From positions 70,047,931-70,111,930 of the forward strand of contig OZ035961.1 of NCBI GenBank assembly GCA_964034945.1: 64,000 nt of DNA. The letters are read 5' to 3'. Source of the stretch: Chrysopilus asiliformis. Taxonomy: Eukaryota > Arthropoda > Insecta > Diptera > Rhagionidae. A program made the position numbers and the translations under genes. The notes below the pieces were generated by a model. The model had not been told where the DNA came from and searched no databases. It saw only the letters and a list, made by a program, of their open reading frames with translations. Shown here one piece after another: positions 43,833 to 54,854 of this stretch. Positions within the stretch are counted from its first letter, which is position 1. Every line of letters begins with the position of its first letter.

Positions 43833-44084
43833 AAATTAATCACGATTTTGATTTTTTTTTGTCTAAATTTTTTTTAAGATATAAGTTTTTCTGAAAAAGC
43901 TTTAAAAATGAATCAAATTGCATCTTTATGGCATTTTAAAATTCTTTTAAACACATCCGTTTTTGTAATCAATAGAAACTTAATCTATTTTTTTCAAAAA
44001 TCGGCAGAGTTCAACAAAATTACTTTACTGCCCCAATTGTAAGGTGCGCCGATTCTAGGGCTGTTGTCTATGAAAAACACGAGG
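43833..44084. other. Non-coding, nothing recognised
   Basis: An AT-rich gap between an H2 element and the possible hAT-like element. Confidence 0.4.
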
Positions 44085-45101
44085 CAGGGATCAGCGAGTG
44101 TCCCGATTTCGAAATGTCCCGGTTAAATTAGCAAGTTTTACTGTATACATTTGCAAAATGACCAATAGGATCCTATAATCGGTTAAGTTACTGGCGATCT
44201 CCCTTCGAAATTGTTTGTGCTTTGATATTCGCGTATTTTAGCACTCGAATTTTGGCTCAAGTAATTCCTGTTAAAAGCAATTTATTTACCGATTTTTTAC
44301 TATAATAAAAGTATGTAGTATCAAAATATAGTTTCATTGATTTTTTTAAAAATCTCGTTTAAGATTAAAATTGGCCTCTATTATCTTACCAATGAAAAAG
44401 ATCTTCTCATGAAGCTAAAATTCACATAGGTTATTTTTTTTCACATTATTTGCGATTTTTAACCACAGAAATTGATCTAACTTAGTTGTTTTTTATGTGG
44501 TTGAATTTGAAAAAGTGTGTCATGATCTATAAGGTAAGCAATTATACACCGAACTGAAATTATTAAACGGAAATATAAAATGACGACATAGTGCCTTATT
44601 AATGTGATTTAATTCATCTGATTCTTTTCACCTATTTTCATTAAGTAAAAGTACATACTTGTAAGATTTCCAGTTAAAGAAGATAATAATAATAAAATTA
44701 ATAAACATAATTGTGCTCTCTTGGTGTTAGGTACTACTTTAAGTAATTTTAGCTAGAATTTAGTATTTGCCATTACTTCTAAATCTATGGTGAAAAGGCG
44801 AAAAATATTATATAAAATGATTTTAATTAATTAATTTACGTAATTTTAGTGATATGAAAACGATTAGAGCTGATCGATTGGTTCGCGACACACTGGCGGA
44901 CTCATAATCATCTCTAAACCAAATAGAGACAAACGTATTCGCGTTCTCTAGAGCGCATCCGAATTGCCTCCGATTTCAAAATGGCGAAGTCTAAATTTAC
45001 TCTCTTACACCCATTGTAAAGGCTTTGGAAAAGAATAAGTTTCTTGTTTTAAAACTTTCAAAATGTCCATGCAAATCAATTTAAAGACTCACTAATCCCT
45101 G
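44085..45101. mobile_element. Possible hAT-like element, no clear TSD
   Basis: CAGGGATCAGCGAGTGTC at the left, CAGGGATTAGTGAGTC (reversed) at the right, differing by C/T changes only. The flanking 8 bp do not match, so the ends or the flanks have changed. No ORF of note. Confidence 0.45.
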
Positions 45102-45397
45102 CTATTGTTTTATGGCAAGAATCTATAAGACCTTCAGTTTTCTTCGCTGAAGAAAACTGAACGTCCCGGAATAGTTGCGGGAAAACACTTTCCATTTGGC
45201 AACAATTTTCGGTGAGATTTTGTATTTCGTACACATCAGTTATACGCATTAGGACTAAAGCTTTTCTTGAGGCCGAGCCCTTGAAGTAATAAAGGGAGAT
45301 CCAATAAGAGCTTCCTATTTTTTTTTTAAATAAAACAAATAATAATTAATATATTGAGGAAAATCTTTATTTAAGTTCTTAGTTTGGTTCATGCTAT

Positions 45398-46356
45398 TTA
45401 ATGTTTAAAGATAATTTCCTTCAAATGTTGCCCACGACTAACTCTTAGATGGTGCATTCTGTGGGTCCAATTTTCGACCACTCTTTCGAGCATATCGGAT
45501 CTCGGTAGCCAATTAACAGGACTATTTCTTGAGATGATGTTTTCATCGAACGTTTCCCTCAATAAAGCGATTGTATCGTTAGCTGTATGACATGTAGCGC
45601 CATCCTGTTGAAACCACAAGTCAGCTACACCAATATCTTGAATTTTTGGCAACAAAAATTCATTGATCATTGCTCTGTATCAAGCTCCATTGACGTAACA
45701 CGCACTCCATCCGCCTTTTTAAAGAAATACGGTCCGATGATGCCGCCTGCCCATAAACCGCACCAAACGGTGCATTTTTCGGGTTGCATTGGTAGCTCTT
45801 GGATTGCTTCTGGCTGTTCATCGGCCCAAACACAGCAGTTTTGCTTGTTAACGTAGCCGTTTAACCAAAAATGAGCTTCGTTACTAAACACAATTTTTCG
45901 ATAAAAAAAAGGATCAACTTGAAGCTGTTGCAAGGCCCATAAACCGAAATTAAAACGTAAAGCAAGGTCACCCGGCTTTAATTCTAGAACGAGCTGTATT
46001 TTATACGCTTTAAAACCAAGATCATGCTTCAAAATACGCGGCAACGTTCCATAAGAGATACCCAAACCTTGAGAACGGCGACGAATTGATTGATCACGGT
46101 CTTCACGAACACTCTCTGCTTTTGCAGCAATATTCTCATTACTACGGGCTGTACGCACTCTGATTGATGGATGAATGTCTAATAGTGTAAAATTAGTTCG
46201 AAATTTGGTGATGGTTTCACGAATAGTGCGTTCAGTGGGACGATTATGACGACCAAAATGTGGACGAAGAGCTCTATAACAATTCCTAACTGAGCACTGA
46301 TTTTGGAAATGAGTTTCCACAATTAGTAAACGTTGTTCACACGTAAGTCTATTCAT
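45398..46356 (-). pseudogene. Mariner-type (D,D41D group) transposase, dead
   Basis: Starts MNRLTCEQRLLIVETHFQ at 46356, then a helix-turn-helix half (RPTERTIRETITKFRTNFTL, GTLPRILKHDLGFKAYKIQL). The first catalytic position reads FSNEAHFWLNG, Asn in place of Asp. After a frameshift at about 45668 the second half has LWFQQDGATCHTAND (second Asp), but a deletion after NWLPRS removes the third Asp and joins to MLERVVENW. A changed and a missing catalytic residue plus the frameshift make it inactive. Terminal repeats are not clear. Confidence 0.88.
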
Positions 46357-46799
46357 GATGAAATGGCACTGAATACTGAATACAAACGTCATAAGCCAGT
46401 TGATACATAAGAACTGTCAAAACAACCCTATTGGAAAAAGTATCTGCAATTGGATCATCCTTTACATAACAATAATTTCAAAGAATTATAATTTTTTGAA
46501 ACTTTTACAAAACATCTTGTTCTAAATTGCATTAGTTTTACTAATATAAACATATTTTTCTTTTACCAAAAATCATCAACAAAAATTTGAAAATCGTCAA
46601 ATTCGATAAAAATTTTATTGAAAATCGTCAATCGTGAGATGGGACCGAAAAACGTCCAAATCGTGATAAATCGTCACATTTGGCATCGCTGCTCACAATA
46701 CCCACTGAGCTAGTTATCTTTGTCTCCCTTCCTTGTCTCCCTTCCTTGTCTCCCTTCACCTTATGTGCGTAAACTTTCCTTGAGGGACAATTTACTCAA

Positions 46800-47215
46800 T
46801 GACACAAAACCCTGTCAAAATTGGCCTAAAGTTCAGAAGCTAGCAGGTGGTATCCCATTTCAGAGACAGGGAAACAGGTATTATTTTAGTGGTCGAAATA
46901 TTTTATCGGAGAAACCCATTGGCGCAAACCGAATCAAAATTGCTGCTATGGTTCAGAAAATAGCAGGAGAGGGATTTACAGGAAAGGGGAAGGGCATTAT
47001 TTTAGTGGTTGAAAAAGTTCATCAGAGGAAAACCAACCTAATGGCACCATACCACGTCAAGATTGCTCCAACGGTTCAGGAGATAGCAGGAGAGCGGCTT
47101 AGTGGCAAGGGGGAGGTTAGAGTTTGGTAGACGAAAACGTATTATTTATCCAATAGCGCAATACTTGTCAAGATTGCTCCAACGGTTCAGGGGATAGCTA
47201 GGGTGGCCAGATTCC
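46800..47215 (+). repeat. Decayed minisatellite, about 120-bp unit, 3.3 copies
   Basis: Units begin at about 46812, 46938, 47060 and 47170 with aaRattgctncaanggttca followed by gatagcagg. The open frame across them (46720..47130) repeats the motif KIA..VQ.IAGE only because the unit length is near a multiple of three; it is not called a gene. Confidence 0.6.
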
Positions 47216-47685
47216 TATTTCTGTAAACCCGGAGATTGGTCGTGATATCAGTTGTGACCAACACAAAACTTTCCTCTGCAATATTTCGGAAAATATAATA
47301 TTTTTTCAAATATTTCGGGAACTGTTAAAGGTCTATGTACTATGTTAAAAGAAAACATAAGAAAAGCTTCAATTGTCAGGGGCCAATCGTAAAATAATCT
47401 ATGTGATGATAGACAAATGTTTATTTTAAAAAATCCATTTGTATAGGAGAGGGGGAAAATAGTGGTTCTATTGGATTTTGATATTCTAAACAGAGTTTAT
47501 CTTTATAAATATTTCAATAAGACTTACCGTTTTTAGAATATAGAAAAAGAGTTCAATTTGTATATGGCAGGGGGGAAGGATTGGTCTGAGTGGATTTTGA
47601 TGTATGCAACGGTTATGTAAAATCATATTCTAAACACATTTCGTCTTAATAAGTTTTTCAACACAGTTTTCGAGAAAACAGGCAA
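47216..47685. other. Diverged DINE-like sequence
   Basis: 'gatatcagttgtgaccaaca' near 47248 matches the H1 3' end in minus orientation; the rest is too diverged to place. Confidence 0.35.
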
Positions 47686-47937
47686 AAAAAAATTTTTTTA
47701 AAAAAAGCTTTTATTAAAAAAGAATGCACTAAAAAGAAAAAAATAATTTTCTGGACGCTGTGTATCACAAATATAAAAGCTTTTAAAAAGCGAGATAAAG
47801 CATAAAACAATAAAATAAAAATTTATCTCGCTTTTAAAAAGCTTTTATATTTGTGATACACAGCGTCCAGAAAATTATTTTTTTCTTTTTAGTGCATTCT
47901 TTTTAATAAAAGCTTTTTTAAAAAAAAAATTTTTTTA
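47686..47937. repeat. Long palindrome, arms about 115 bp
   Basis: Left arm about 47686..47800 and mirrored right arm about 47822..47937 (both contain ggacgctgtgtatcacaaat or its complement) around a short AT-rich centre. It is probably a MITE, but no ends or duplication were resolved. Confidence 0.8.
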
Positions 47938-48004
47938 TTTTTTTTATTTTGTTCTTTTTAGTCTTCGAATATATATCCTTACATTTGAGATGTCCTTACA
48001 GGCT

Positions 48005-48960
48005 TTTTAACTTGAGAATCGTATTCAGCGACCCCAAAAACCCCCAGAATATCCTTACTGACTTTTTATACCCGTATGGTGAAACCAAAGGGTATATTAA
48101 CTTTGCCTTACCGTTTGTAAAGCCAAGATCCCGTTATCACACACAAAAATGAATTACACCAGTGAGTTTAGAATGACTAAAAAATTGATTTTTGAATGTC
48201 CGTCCGTCTGTCTGTGGCGCGGATTGCGGGCGCACGGATTGAGCTAGAGACTTAAAATTTTGCGCAGATCCGTTTTTCGTAAAATGCGAGGCTAAGTTCG
48301 TTCATGGGCAAAAATGGACCATTAGGGGGGGTACCCCCCATACGAACGAAAACGTTTTTTGTGAATATCTCGAAGACGGTACATCTTATCAAAAAAGTCC
48401 AAGAACAAAAGTTATTTAGGATATGATTCTACATAAAACTTCCATACATCAAAATCCGATTGGAATAAATTTTAAAAAATCTTATAGGAAAGTTTGAAGT
48501 CAAAGTGGAATTTTGGTACAACTGTTCGAATTTTGATACGAATATCACCATACGGGTCTCCAATGATTGCCAGATTGGCAATTATAGCTTTTGTTATGTT
48601 TAATAACAAATTCGGATTCAGCGACCTCAAAAACCCCCAGAATAGATTTTTTTCCGGAAAATTTGGAGAAAGGGATAATCACGTTATCCTTACAGGACCT
48701 TCCGTTATCCTTACTGACTTTTTAATGGCAGATTCGGATTCAGCGACCCCAAAAACCCCCAGAATAGATTTTTTTCCGGAAAATTTGGAGAAAAGGATAA
48801 TCACGTTATCCTTACAGGACCTTCCGTTATCCTTACTGACTTTTTAATGACAGATTCGGATTCAGCGACCCCAAAAACCCCCAGAATAGATTTTTTTCCG
48901 GAAAATTTGGAGAAAAGGATAATCACGTTATCCTTACAGGACCTTCCGTTATCCTTACAA
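48005..48960 (+). repeat. Minisatellite, about 126-bp unit, split by an H2 element
   Basis: Units containing attcagcgaccccaaaaacc, tttttttccggaaaatttgg and gttatccttacaggaccttc lie at 48005..48063 and 48602..48960 (three full units). They are related to 37500..37830. Confidence 0.75.
48064..48601 (+). mobile_element. DINE-like element, family H2, inserted in the minisatellite
   Basis: tttttatacccgtatggtg to ttgttatgtt; a very short core (about 48199..48215). Comparison with the next minisatellite units (ctgactttttaatggc) shows insertion in the T-run with no larger duplication. Confidence 0.75.
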
Positions 48961-49509
48961 GGACGAAGTAGTGAAAATATTGTATTGTCATCGGACTTAT
49001 ATAAGTGTGCAAAATTTCAAGTCAATCGGACAAGTGGAAGTGGGTCAAAATTTGATTGCAAGATTTGACCCCGACAAACAAACAGACAAGATTGCGAGCT
49101 AAATAAAAGCTTTTAAAAAAAAGTATTTCATTTGTATGAGAGAGGGTGGAAGCAGTAGTCCGATTGGATTTTGGTGTATGGATGAGTTATGTAAAATCCT
49201 ATTTTAAACATATTTTACCTTTATAAATTTTTCAATATGACTCAAAAAACTTTCGTTTGTATAGGGGAGGATGGCAGGAATTGTCCAATTTGGCCCTTTC
49301 AAGAACTTGCTAGGCTATGAGAGACGGAACTATACAACATTTCAAGTCTGTAGCTCGATTCTATCTAAAGGTATGGTGTTCACAAACAGCCGGACAGACA
49401 GACAGACGTACCGACACGCGGAAATCAAAATCTTTTGTCATCCCTAACATCCTGGTTCATTTTTGTGTCCGATGATTGGTTCGATGTGCTACAAACGGTA
49501 TACTAAATC
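48961..49509. other. Non-coding, diverged DINE-like sequence
   Basis: 'caagtctgtagctcgattct' and gccggacagacagacagacg near 49345..49420 resemble an inverted DINE-like core; no boundaries seen. Confidence 0.35.
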
Positions 49510-49956
49510 CAGTGGCGTAGCGAGGGTTCATGGCACCCGGGGCGGAAGTTAAATTTGCCGCCCTAAAATGATTTTTCTATTACTGACGCATACTTCGATT
49601 GGCGTGCCATTTACAAGTAAATTCCCGTGTTTTTGTTGATAGCCAAATGTTGACCAATAATTCGTCTCTTGTTGAAAACGACACGATAGTCATAAAGAGG
49701 ATGAATACCAATTAGCGCCACATTTTTAAAATATCAATTGTGTCACTCTTTTTATACCCGTATGGTAAAACCAATGGGTATACTAACTTTGCCTTACCGT
49801 TTGTAACGCCAAGACCCCGTCATCACACACACCAGTGTGTTTATAATGATCAAAAAAGTCGATTTCTGGATATCCGTCCGTCCGTCTGTCTGTGACGCTC
49901 ACAGTTGTTCCAACATTTTGTGTTACTTGTGCTTTTGTAGTAAAAATACGCCACTG
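49510..49956. mobile_element. hAT-like MITE ends around an H2 fragment
   Basis: CAGTGGCGTAGCGAGGG at the left and atacgccactg at the right are inverted. No 8-bp duplication was seen. An H2 5' fragment (49749..49903, tttatacccgtatggta ... ccgtccgtctgtctgtg) lies inside. Confidence 0.5.
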
Positions 49957-52070
49957 GGCGGACCGCAACACCTTGAAAAATTAGAAATAGCCCGTAGACT
50001 GGAAAAGTCTACCCATCCCTGCCCTAAATCATATAGAGCAGAGGTTTCCAAACTTTATTTTACCACGGCTTCCTTAAAAATATTTGAACCGTTATGTTTG
50101 CTACGGGGTAAGGGTAGCATCAGCAGCATAGTAGTTAATATGTACCTATATGTTGTATTAGCTGCACGTGCACTTTTTTTGTCAATACTGGCTAATATTC
50201 GCGCCTCCCCTTAGACTACCCAAGGAGCACAAAGTCCTAAGAAAATTCTCACGACCGCTTGAAGACGTCGTCAATATTACTTTTCAGTTGCAAAGACTCT
50301 CTCCGGTCGTAAAACTGTCTGGTGGACTACAAAACAACTGGTTGTTGCGTAGTCGTAATTTGAATTATTTCGTAGGCCTAACGACTTATTACGCAACTAT
50401 CGGACTAGTTTTCAGGCCAGGAGGTCGTCAATCCAACCTCCGTACGTAATTATGGGTCAACCTTACGACGGTCGTAACAAAGGTCTTTAAAACCACGTTA
50501 CAACCGCTGATGGAACTTGATATCGACCCGGTAAATTATTATGGTCGTGAGGTGGTCCTAAAAACCATTCTGGGAACCTGAAAAGTCGTACCGCTCACTG
50601 AAAACATTTTCTCTCTTTCCAACTTTGACATTTATATGAATAAAATTTAATTAAATGCTGTATGGGCCCTACAAACGGCTCAAATTCCCAAATCGAGGAA
50701 AAGAGAAATGTCAAAATGATAATTATTATTTTCCCTCTAAACCAGTGTTCTCGTTAATAAAATTTTTTAAATAAAATTCAGAAAAAATATTTAGGACTTC
50801 GACTTTTATTATCGTTTTCATTAGAACTTCTACTAGAATCACGCGCTGCATAATATTTTGTCCATATTATATGAAATATCAAACGAGTTGATCAATTTGA
50901 GACATTTTTAATAAAGACAACTAAAAACAATTATGAAAGTATTTTAAATCGAGCAAAATATAGAAACGGCAACCCAGTTATTTGACATAAGCAACTAATA
51001 ATGGAGGCAAAATATAAATTGAAACGAAATTATATAAAAATCGAAATTTTAATCGGAATGTGTGCTGAAAAAACGTTTAAGTGGCTAGTATTGTGTTTTC
51101 AAGATATTTAAGTGACATTTTTAGACTATTCGAGTAAAAAAATACTCAAGTATTGTCGTGGGAAAAAAATTTAGTTCAAAAAATTGTGTAAAATGCATTT
51201 TCTTCAGGGCGCGTGAAATTTTACGAAACATCATCATGATATTCGTCAAAAATTTCCAAGGGTTTGCCAATTTACGCTAGAAAAGCTCTATAAAATCGGT
51301 ATTAAAAGTGCGTGTTCTCCATATTGTCTATAAAAATCATCATCTTCTCGTGTCATTTAATTTCTAAGTTTGTTTTCTCTTCATGTTTATGTTTTTGCTT
51401 AACCAATATTAGTGTGAATTAATTTGTGTCAGCATTTTATGGTGAGAATTTTTTGTCGTTGTGTAGCATCTTCGCTCATTTTTGACGTGGTTACGTCTTG
51501 GATTTTGGTTATGGGGGTACAAATTAGAACAGACATGGGCAAAGTGTGGCCTTTTTGGCCCATTTGGCCCAGTTTGAGAGAACCGAAATAATACAATTGC
51601 AACTGGGCCAAATACAATTGCAACTGGGCCAAATTTAGTATCATGCTTACACAGTGCTTGTAACTCTCTACCAGTTGTAGAGATGTACCTTTAGTGACAT
51701 TCCCCTTTTCAAATGAAGAAATTCCCCTTTTCTCCTTTTTCAATTACGAAATTCCCCTCATTTTTCCCCTATAAAAACAACGAATTTTAAATAAAGAATT
51801 CATTTATTAAAACCAAAAATTATTGTCATGTGGACTCATGTTAAAGTCTTTTAAGGAAATAATTTTATATTTTGTAAAGCTTTAACAAAAAACTCGTTAA
51901 TTGTATTCCCGATAACAACGTCACGGGTCTCCAACCAAACGTCAAATAAGATATGAAAAGAAGCCGGGATTCACAATTGGATAATAATCAAAGCAAGTCA
52001 CAAATGTATAAATTAAGGTAGTTTCTTTGCTTTTGAGCTTAAAATGATCCTGTCCTCATTAAATTCGGTA

Positions 52071-52684
52071 ATAGTATATTACGCAACAAGGGGCGAAAGT
52101 CAACGATTTCAAGAGTGTGAAGTTAGCTGCACGAGCGAAGCGTGGGCAGATATCACAGGAGTGAAATCGGTGACTCCGCTCCGAGTTGGGTATACAATTT
52201 TTCATAACAAATTCATTGAAAATATGCCTTGAGATGCCATTTAAGCGCGATTTTGGTATTGGAGAGTAATGCAAAAGGGGGTTTGGGGGGCGAAGCCCCA
52301 CATGCGGGGTCAGGGGTTCGGGGGGCGAAGTCCCCTGATTTCAGCAGAAGTGAATTTTTAAAAGAAACAAAACAACTATATTCTATAAATTCGTTTTATT
52401 ACTAAGAAATGTTGGTCAAAACAGATTTTATTTTTAAATTTCTTTCCTTTGAAATAAAAAATCAACATAACAAAAAATGGAAATCGACAATGCGCAACTA
52501 TTGTAAATCACACTGCGCTCGTATAGCTAACTTCACTCGTTCAGTTTCATTCATAAATTTTCGGTTTACGTCGCGAAAACACAGTTTCGGCCTGCTAATC
52601 GCACTTTCGCCCTAGGGCCGAAAACGCAACTTTCGACCCGCTACGGAGGCATCGAAAGGCATATTTTCGATGCATGTGTTATGA
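52071..52684 (+). mobile_element. Family P half element, 614 bp
   Basis: Starts ATAGTATATTACGCAACAAG and follows one arm of the palindromic element at 12046, including the GC-rich hairpin block and gatgcatgtgttatga at the end. It interrupts family A between 'aaattcggta' and 'aaaaattatt', which are joined in copy 1 near 40195. Only one half of the palindrome is present. The ORFs across it are shadows. Confidence 0.8.
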
Positions 52685-52864
52685 AAAAATTATTTTCATA
52701 TTTTGAATTAACCCTAATCCGTATTTCGTGTCAATTTGACACAATTTTCGAATTCAAATCCACTTATTTCATTGTTATTTTTATTAAATTGATCTGAGAT
52801 TTTGGCGCAAGGTAAAAATCGTATATGAATTTTTAATTTTTCTAATTGGATTTACTGTTAGGTG

Positions 52865-54134
52865 CAGTGACGTGGCGTGCTGCTTTCAGTAGGGTGTTCA
52901 ATATTAAGTTTCTGTTAAATGATAGACGTCTACTCGTAGTTTTATCCAGGATCACGTCGGGGACGTGATAGACGAAGATCCAATTTTTTTCTTTTTTAAT
53001 TTTTTAAAAATTTTCTGTTTTTCTTTTTTTTTTTCTTTTTTTTTTTTGTCGAGTAATAAATCAATGCGTGTATTTCCAAAAGTTTTTAATGTAACGCTAT
53101 TATTAATGTGCACTTGGGAGACGGTATGTTTTGTTATTGCGGCAGTTAAATGATTTAAATCATTGTAGCCTGTAGTCCAAACACCCTTTTCTTGATTACT
53201 TGAAAATAGTAAACATGGCCAACAAAATAATTTATTAATAGCAGAGCAACCGCATAGCCAGAATTTTGATTCATAAGAAGAAGGCTGAAAATGTCTACTA
53301 AAAGATTTTCCTTTCGATACTACTTTGCAAGTTAAGTCGGGAAGTGCCGGTGTCGGCTTACCTGAATTGATAATTTCCAATTTTTCCTCGATATTTAATT
53401 GAGAAAATGGTTTCTCAAACAATTTTTCGATTGCGCATCCGCATTCACAAGTCATAATATTAAATTAATTATTTCTCATACACAAAAGCCAACTGAACAC
53501 CTGTAAAATCAGAAACCGACTGAGCTGATGAGCAAGCAATATTGCTGTTTTGCTTGGCACACACACCCACACGCATCAGCACGTCAGCCGAACGGCCATA
53601 CGATGGTCGGTTTTCTATTGTCGGGTTTCGCAGCATCGCGGCCAGCAGCAAGCAACATCGCATCGGTTCGCCGTGCGGCTTTTTCTGGAGCACCCAAATT
53701 TATCGTTGTGTGCGGTTGCTTCTTGTGAACTTTGTGTGTGGTGAAACGTTTTTTATTATAGACTTTTACTTAGTCATATGTGTTTTTACTTTGCTTTGGT
53801 GCGCTGTAAATTGGAGAACACTCGAGTCGGTCGAACGACCGAAAGAGTCGGTATTGCGTTTCGAGTGTGTTTCGCTAAGGGGCGAGTAGGAAAGAAGGCC
53901 ACAAGCAAATTTTACTTTGGTTCGCTGTAAAGTGGAGACCACTTGGTTGGTCGAAAGATTAAGAAACAGGTTGGTAATGTAGGGTGCGGGTGCTTTAGGC
54001 AACCATTGCCATTGGTAAATTGTCGAAAGAATTGGCACAAAAAAATAAATTAATTAACAATAGATTTCCGATACATATTGGATTTCAGTAGGGTGTGCAG
54101 TGAACACCCTCGCACCTTAGAAGAAACGTCACTG
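52865..54134 (-). mobile_element. hAT element, 1270 bp, nested in the piggyBac-type element
   Basis: Ends CAGTGACGTGGCG and, reversed, CAGTGACGTTTC; 8-bp duplication GTTAGGTG (52857-52864, 54135-54142). Subterminal ttcagtagggtg occurs at both ends. Confidence 0.9.
52952..53455 (-). CDS. hAT transposase N-terminus with TTF-type zinc finger, truncated
   Basis: 167 codons from ATG at 53455. MTCECGCAIEKLFEKPF is followed by KFWLCGCSAINKLFCWPCLL (TTF-type finger), GVWTTGYNDLNHL and AITKHTVSQVHINNSV, a series typical of the N-terminal part of ZMYM/TTF-type hAT transposases. The last 40 residues are a Lys/Glu-rich run from an A-rich tract (DKKKKEKKKEK), where the rest of the gene has been lost. Gene and element share orientation. 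No catalytic or dimerisation domain remains; it might still bind the element's ends. Confidence 0.7.
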   Translation of the reverse strand: MTCECGCAIEKLFEKPFSQLNIEEKLEIINSGKPTPALPDLTCKVVSKGKSFSRHFQPSSYESKFWLCGCSAINKLFCWPCLLFSSNQEKGVWTTGYNDLNHLTAAITKHTVSQVHINNSVTLKTFGNTRIDLLLDKKKKEKKKEKQKIFKKLKKKKIGSSSITSPT

Positions 54135-54331
54135 GTTAGGTGTCACATGGTCGCTGTACAAAAAAATCCCTTAATCTGTCGTTCATGTGTCAAATTGACA
54201 CAATGGTAAAAACTTAAACATTACGCTGCGTCAAAAAGATATTTCATGCACATTTTTTATTTGAATTGAAATAGTATCAACAGGAATACAATTTGCCATC
54301 GTTTCCAAAAAAAAAATCTAATTCCAATGTC

Positions 54332-54427
54332 CACAGTGTACGATGTGATAAATGTGTAAAATCTACTTGTCCATCTCACCGTTTCACAATTTGTGAAAAA
54401 TGTGGAACCAACGTTCAATTTTCTTGA
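54332..54427 (+). pseudogene. piggyBac transposase C-terminal Cys-rich domain
   Basis: A 31-residue tail, RCDKCVKSTCPSH then ICEKCGTNVQF, ending in a stop. The Cys-x2-Cys, Cys/His, Cys-x2-Cys spacing is that of the cross-brace zinc finger at the end of piggyBac transposases, which binds the terminal repeats. It lies about 200 bp inside the right end, where the gene end belongs. The DDD catalytic core is absent. Confidence 0.7.
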
Positions 54428-54854
54428 TTCCTTTTTTATGTAATTTTGTATGTTATTAATAAGACCAAATTATTTTTTTTGCTTTTCTCAATAAAAAAAA
54501 TAATGATTAATCAAGAAAACTTAATTTTGTTACAATTAACACTAAAAATATGGGATTTTCTGGTATTGTGTCAATTTGACACATGAAATACTTTTAAGTA
54601 ACTTTAAATGAAATACGGATGAGGGTTAAAAAAATATAAAAATATCAAAAAATGGAAAAAACGAAATCAAGTCGCGACCGGAACTCGATTTTTGTACTCC
54701 GCGCACTTTGCCACTGGTCCATGCATTCTTCTTGTGAATATTAGTCGAAATTAGTACATTAAGCCAAATTTTAAAGATGACCAAGAAATTATTGATTTAA
54801 TTGATTTTTACATAATTTAAACAAATTACTTCTGCTGATTTGCAATTTAAAATA

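Larger units (their letters stand above)
52712..54625 (+). mobile_element. piggyBac-type element, 1.9 kb, with nested hAT
   Basis: Ends CCCTAATCCGTATTTCG and, reversed, CCCTCATCCGTATTTC; TTAA on both sides (52708-52711, 54626-54629). The empty site is present in family A copy 1 (tttgaattaaaaaaatat near 40220). tgtcaatttgacaca occurs near both ends. It keeps the C-terminal Cys-rich tail of the transposase. Confidence 0.9.

Noticed and set aside
45101..45180. Palindrome ttttcttcgctgaagaaaa as a terminator or regulatory RNA
   Set aside because: Short inverted repeats are common here, and there is no gene next to it.
46720..47130. 136-codon repeated ORF
   Set aside because: A product of the 120-bp minisatellite, whose unit length is close to a multiple of three.
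53528..53889. Several overlapping ORFs with Cys/Ala-rich peptides
   Set aside because: Multiple frames over a GC-richer part of the nested hAT element; no family features.
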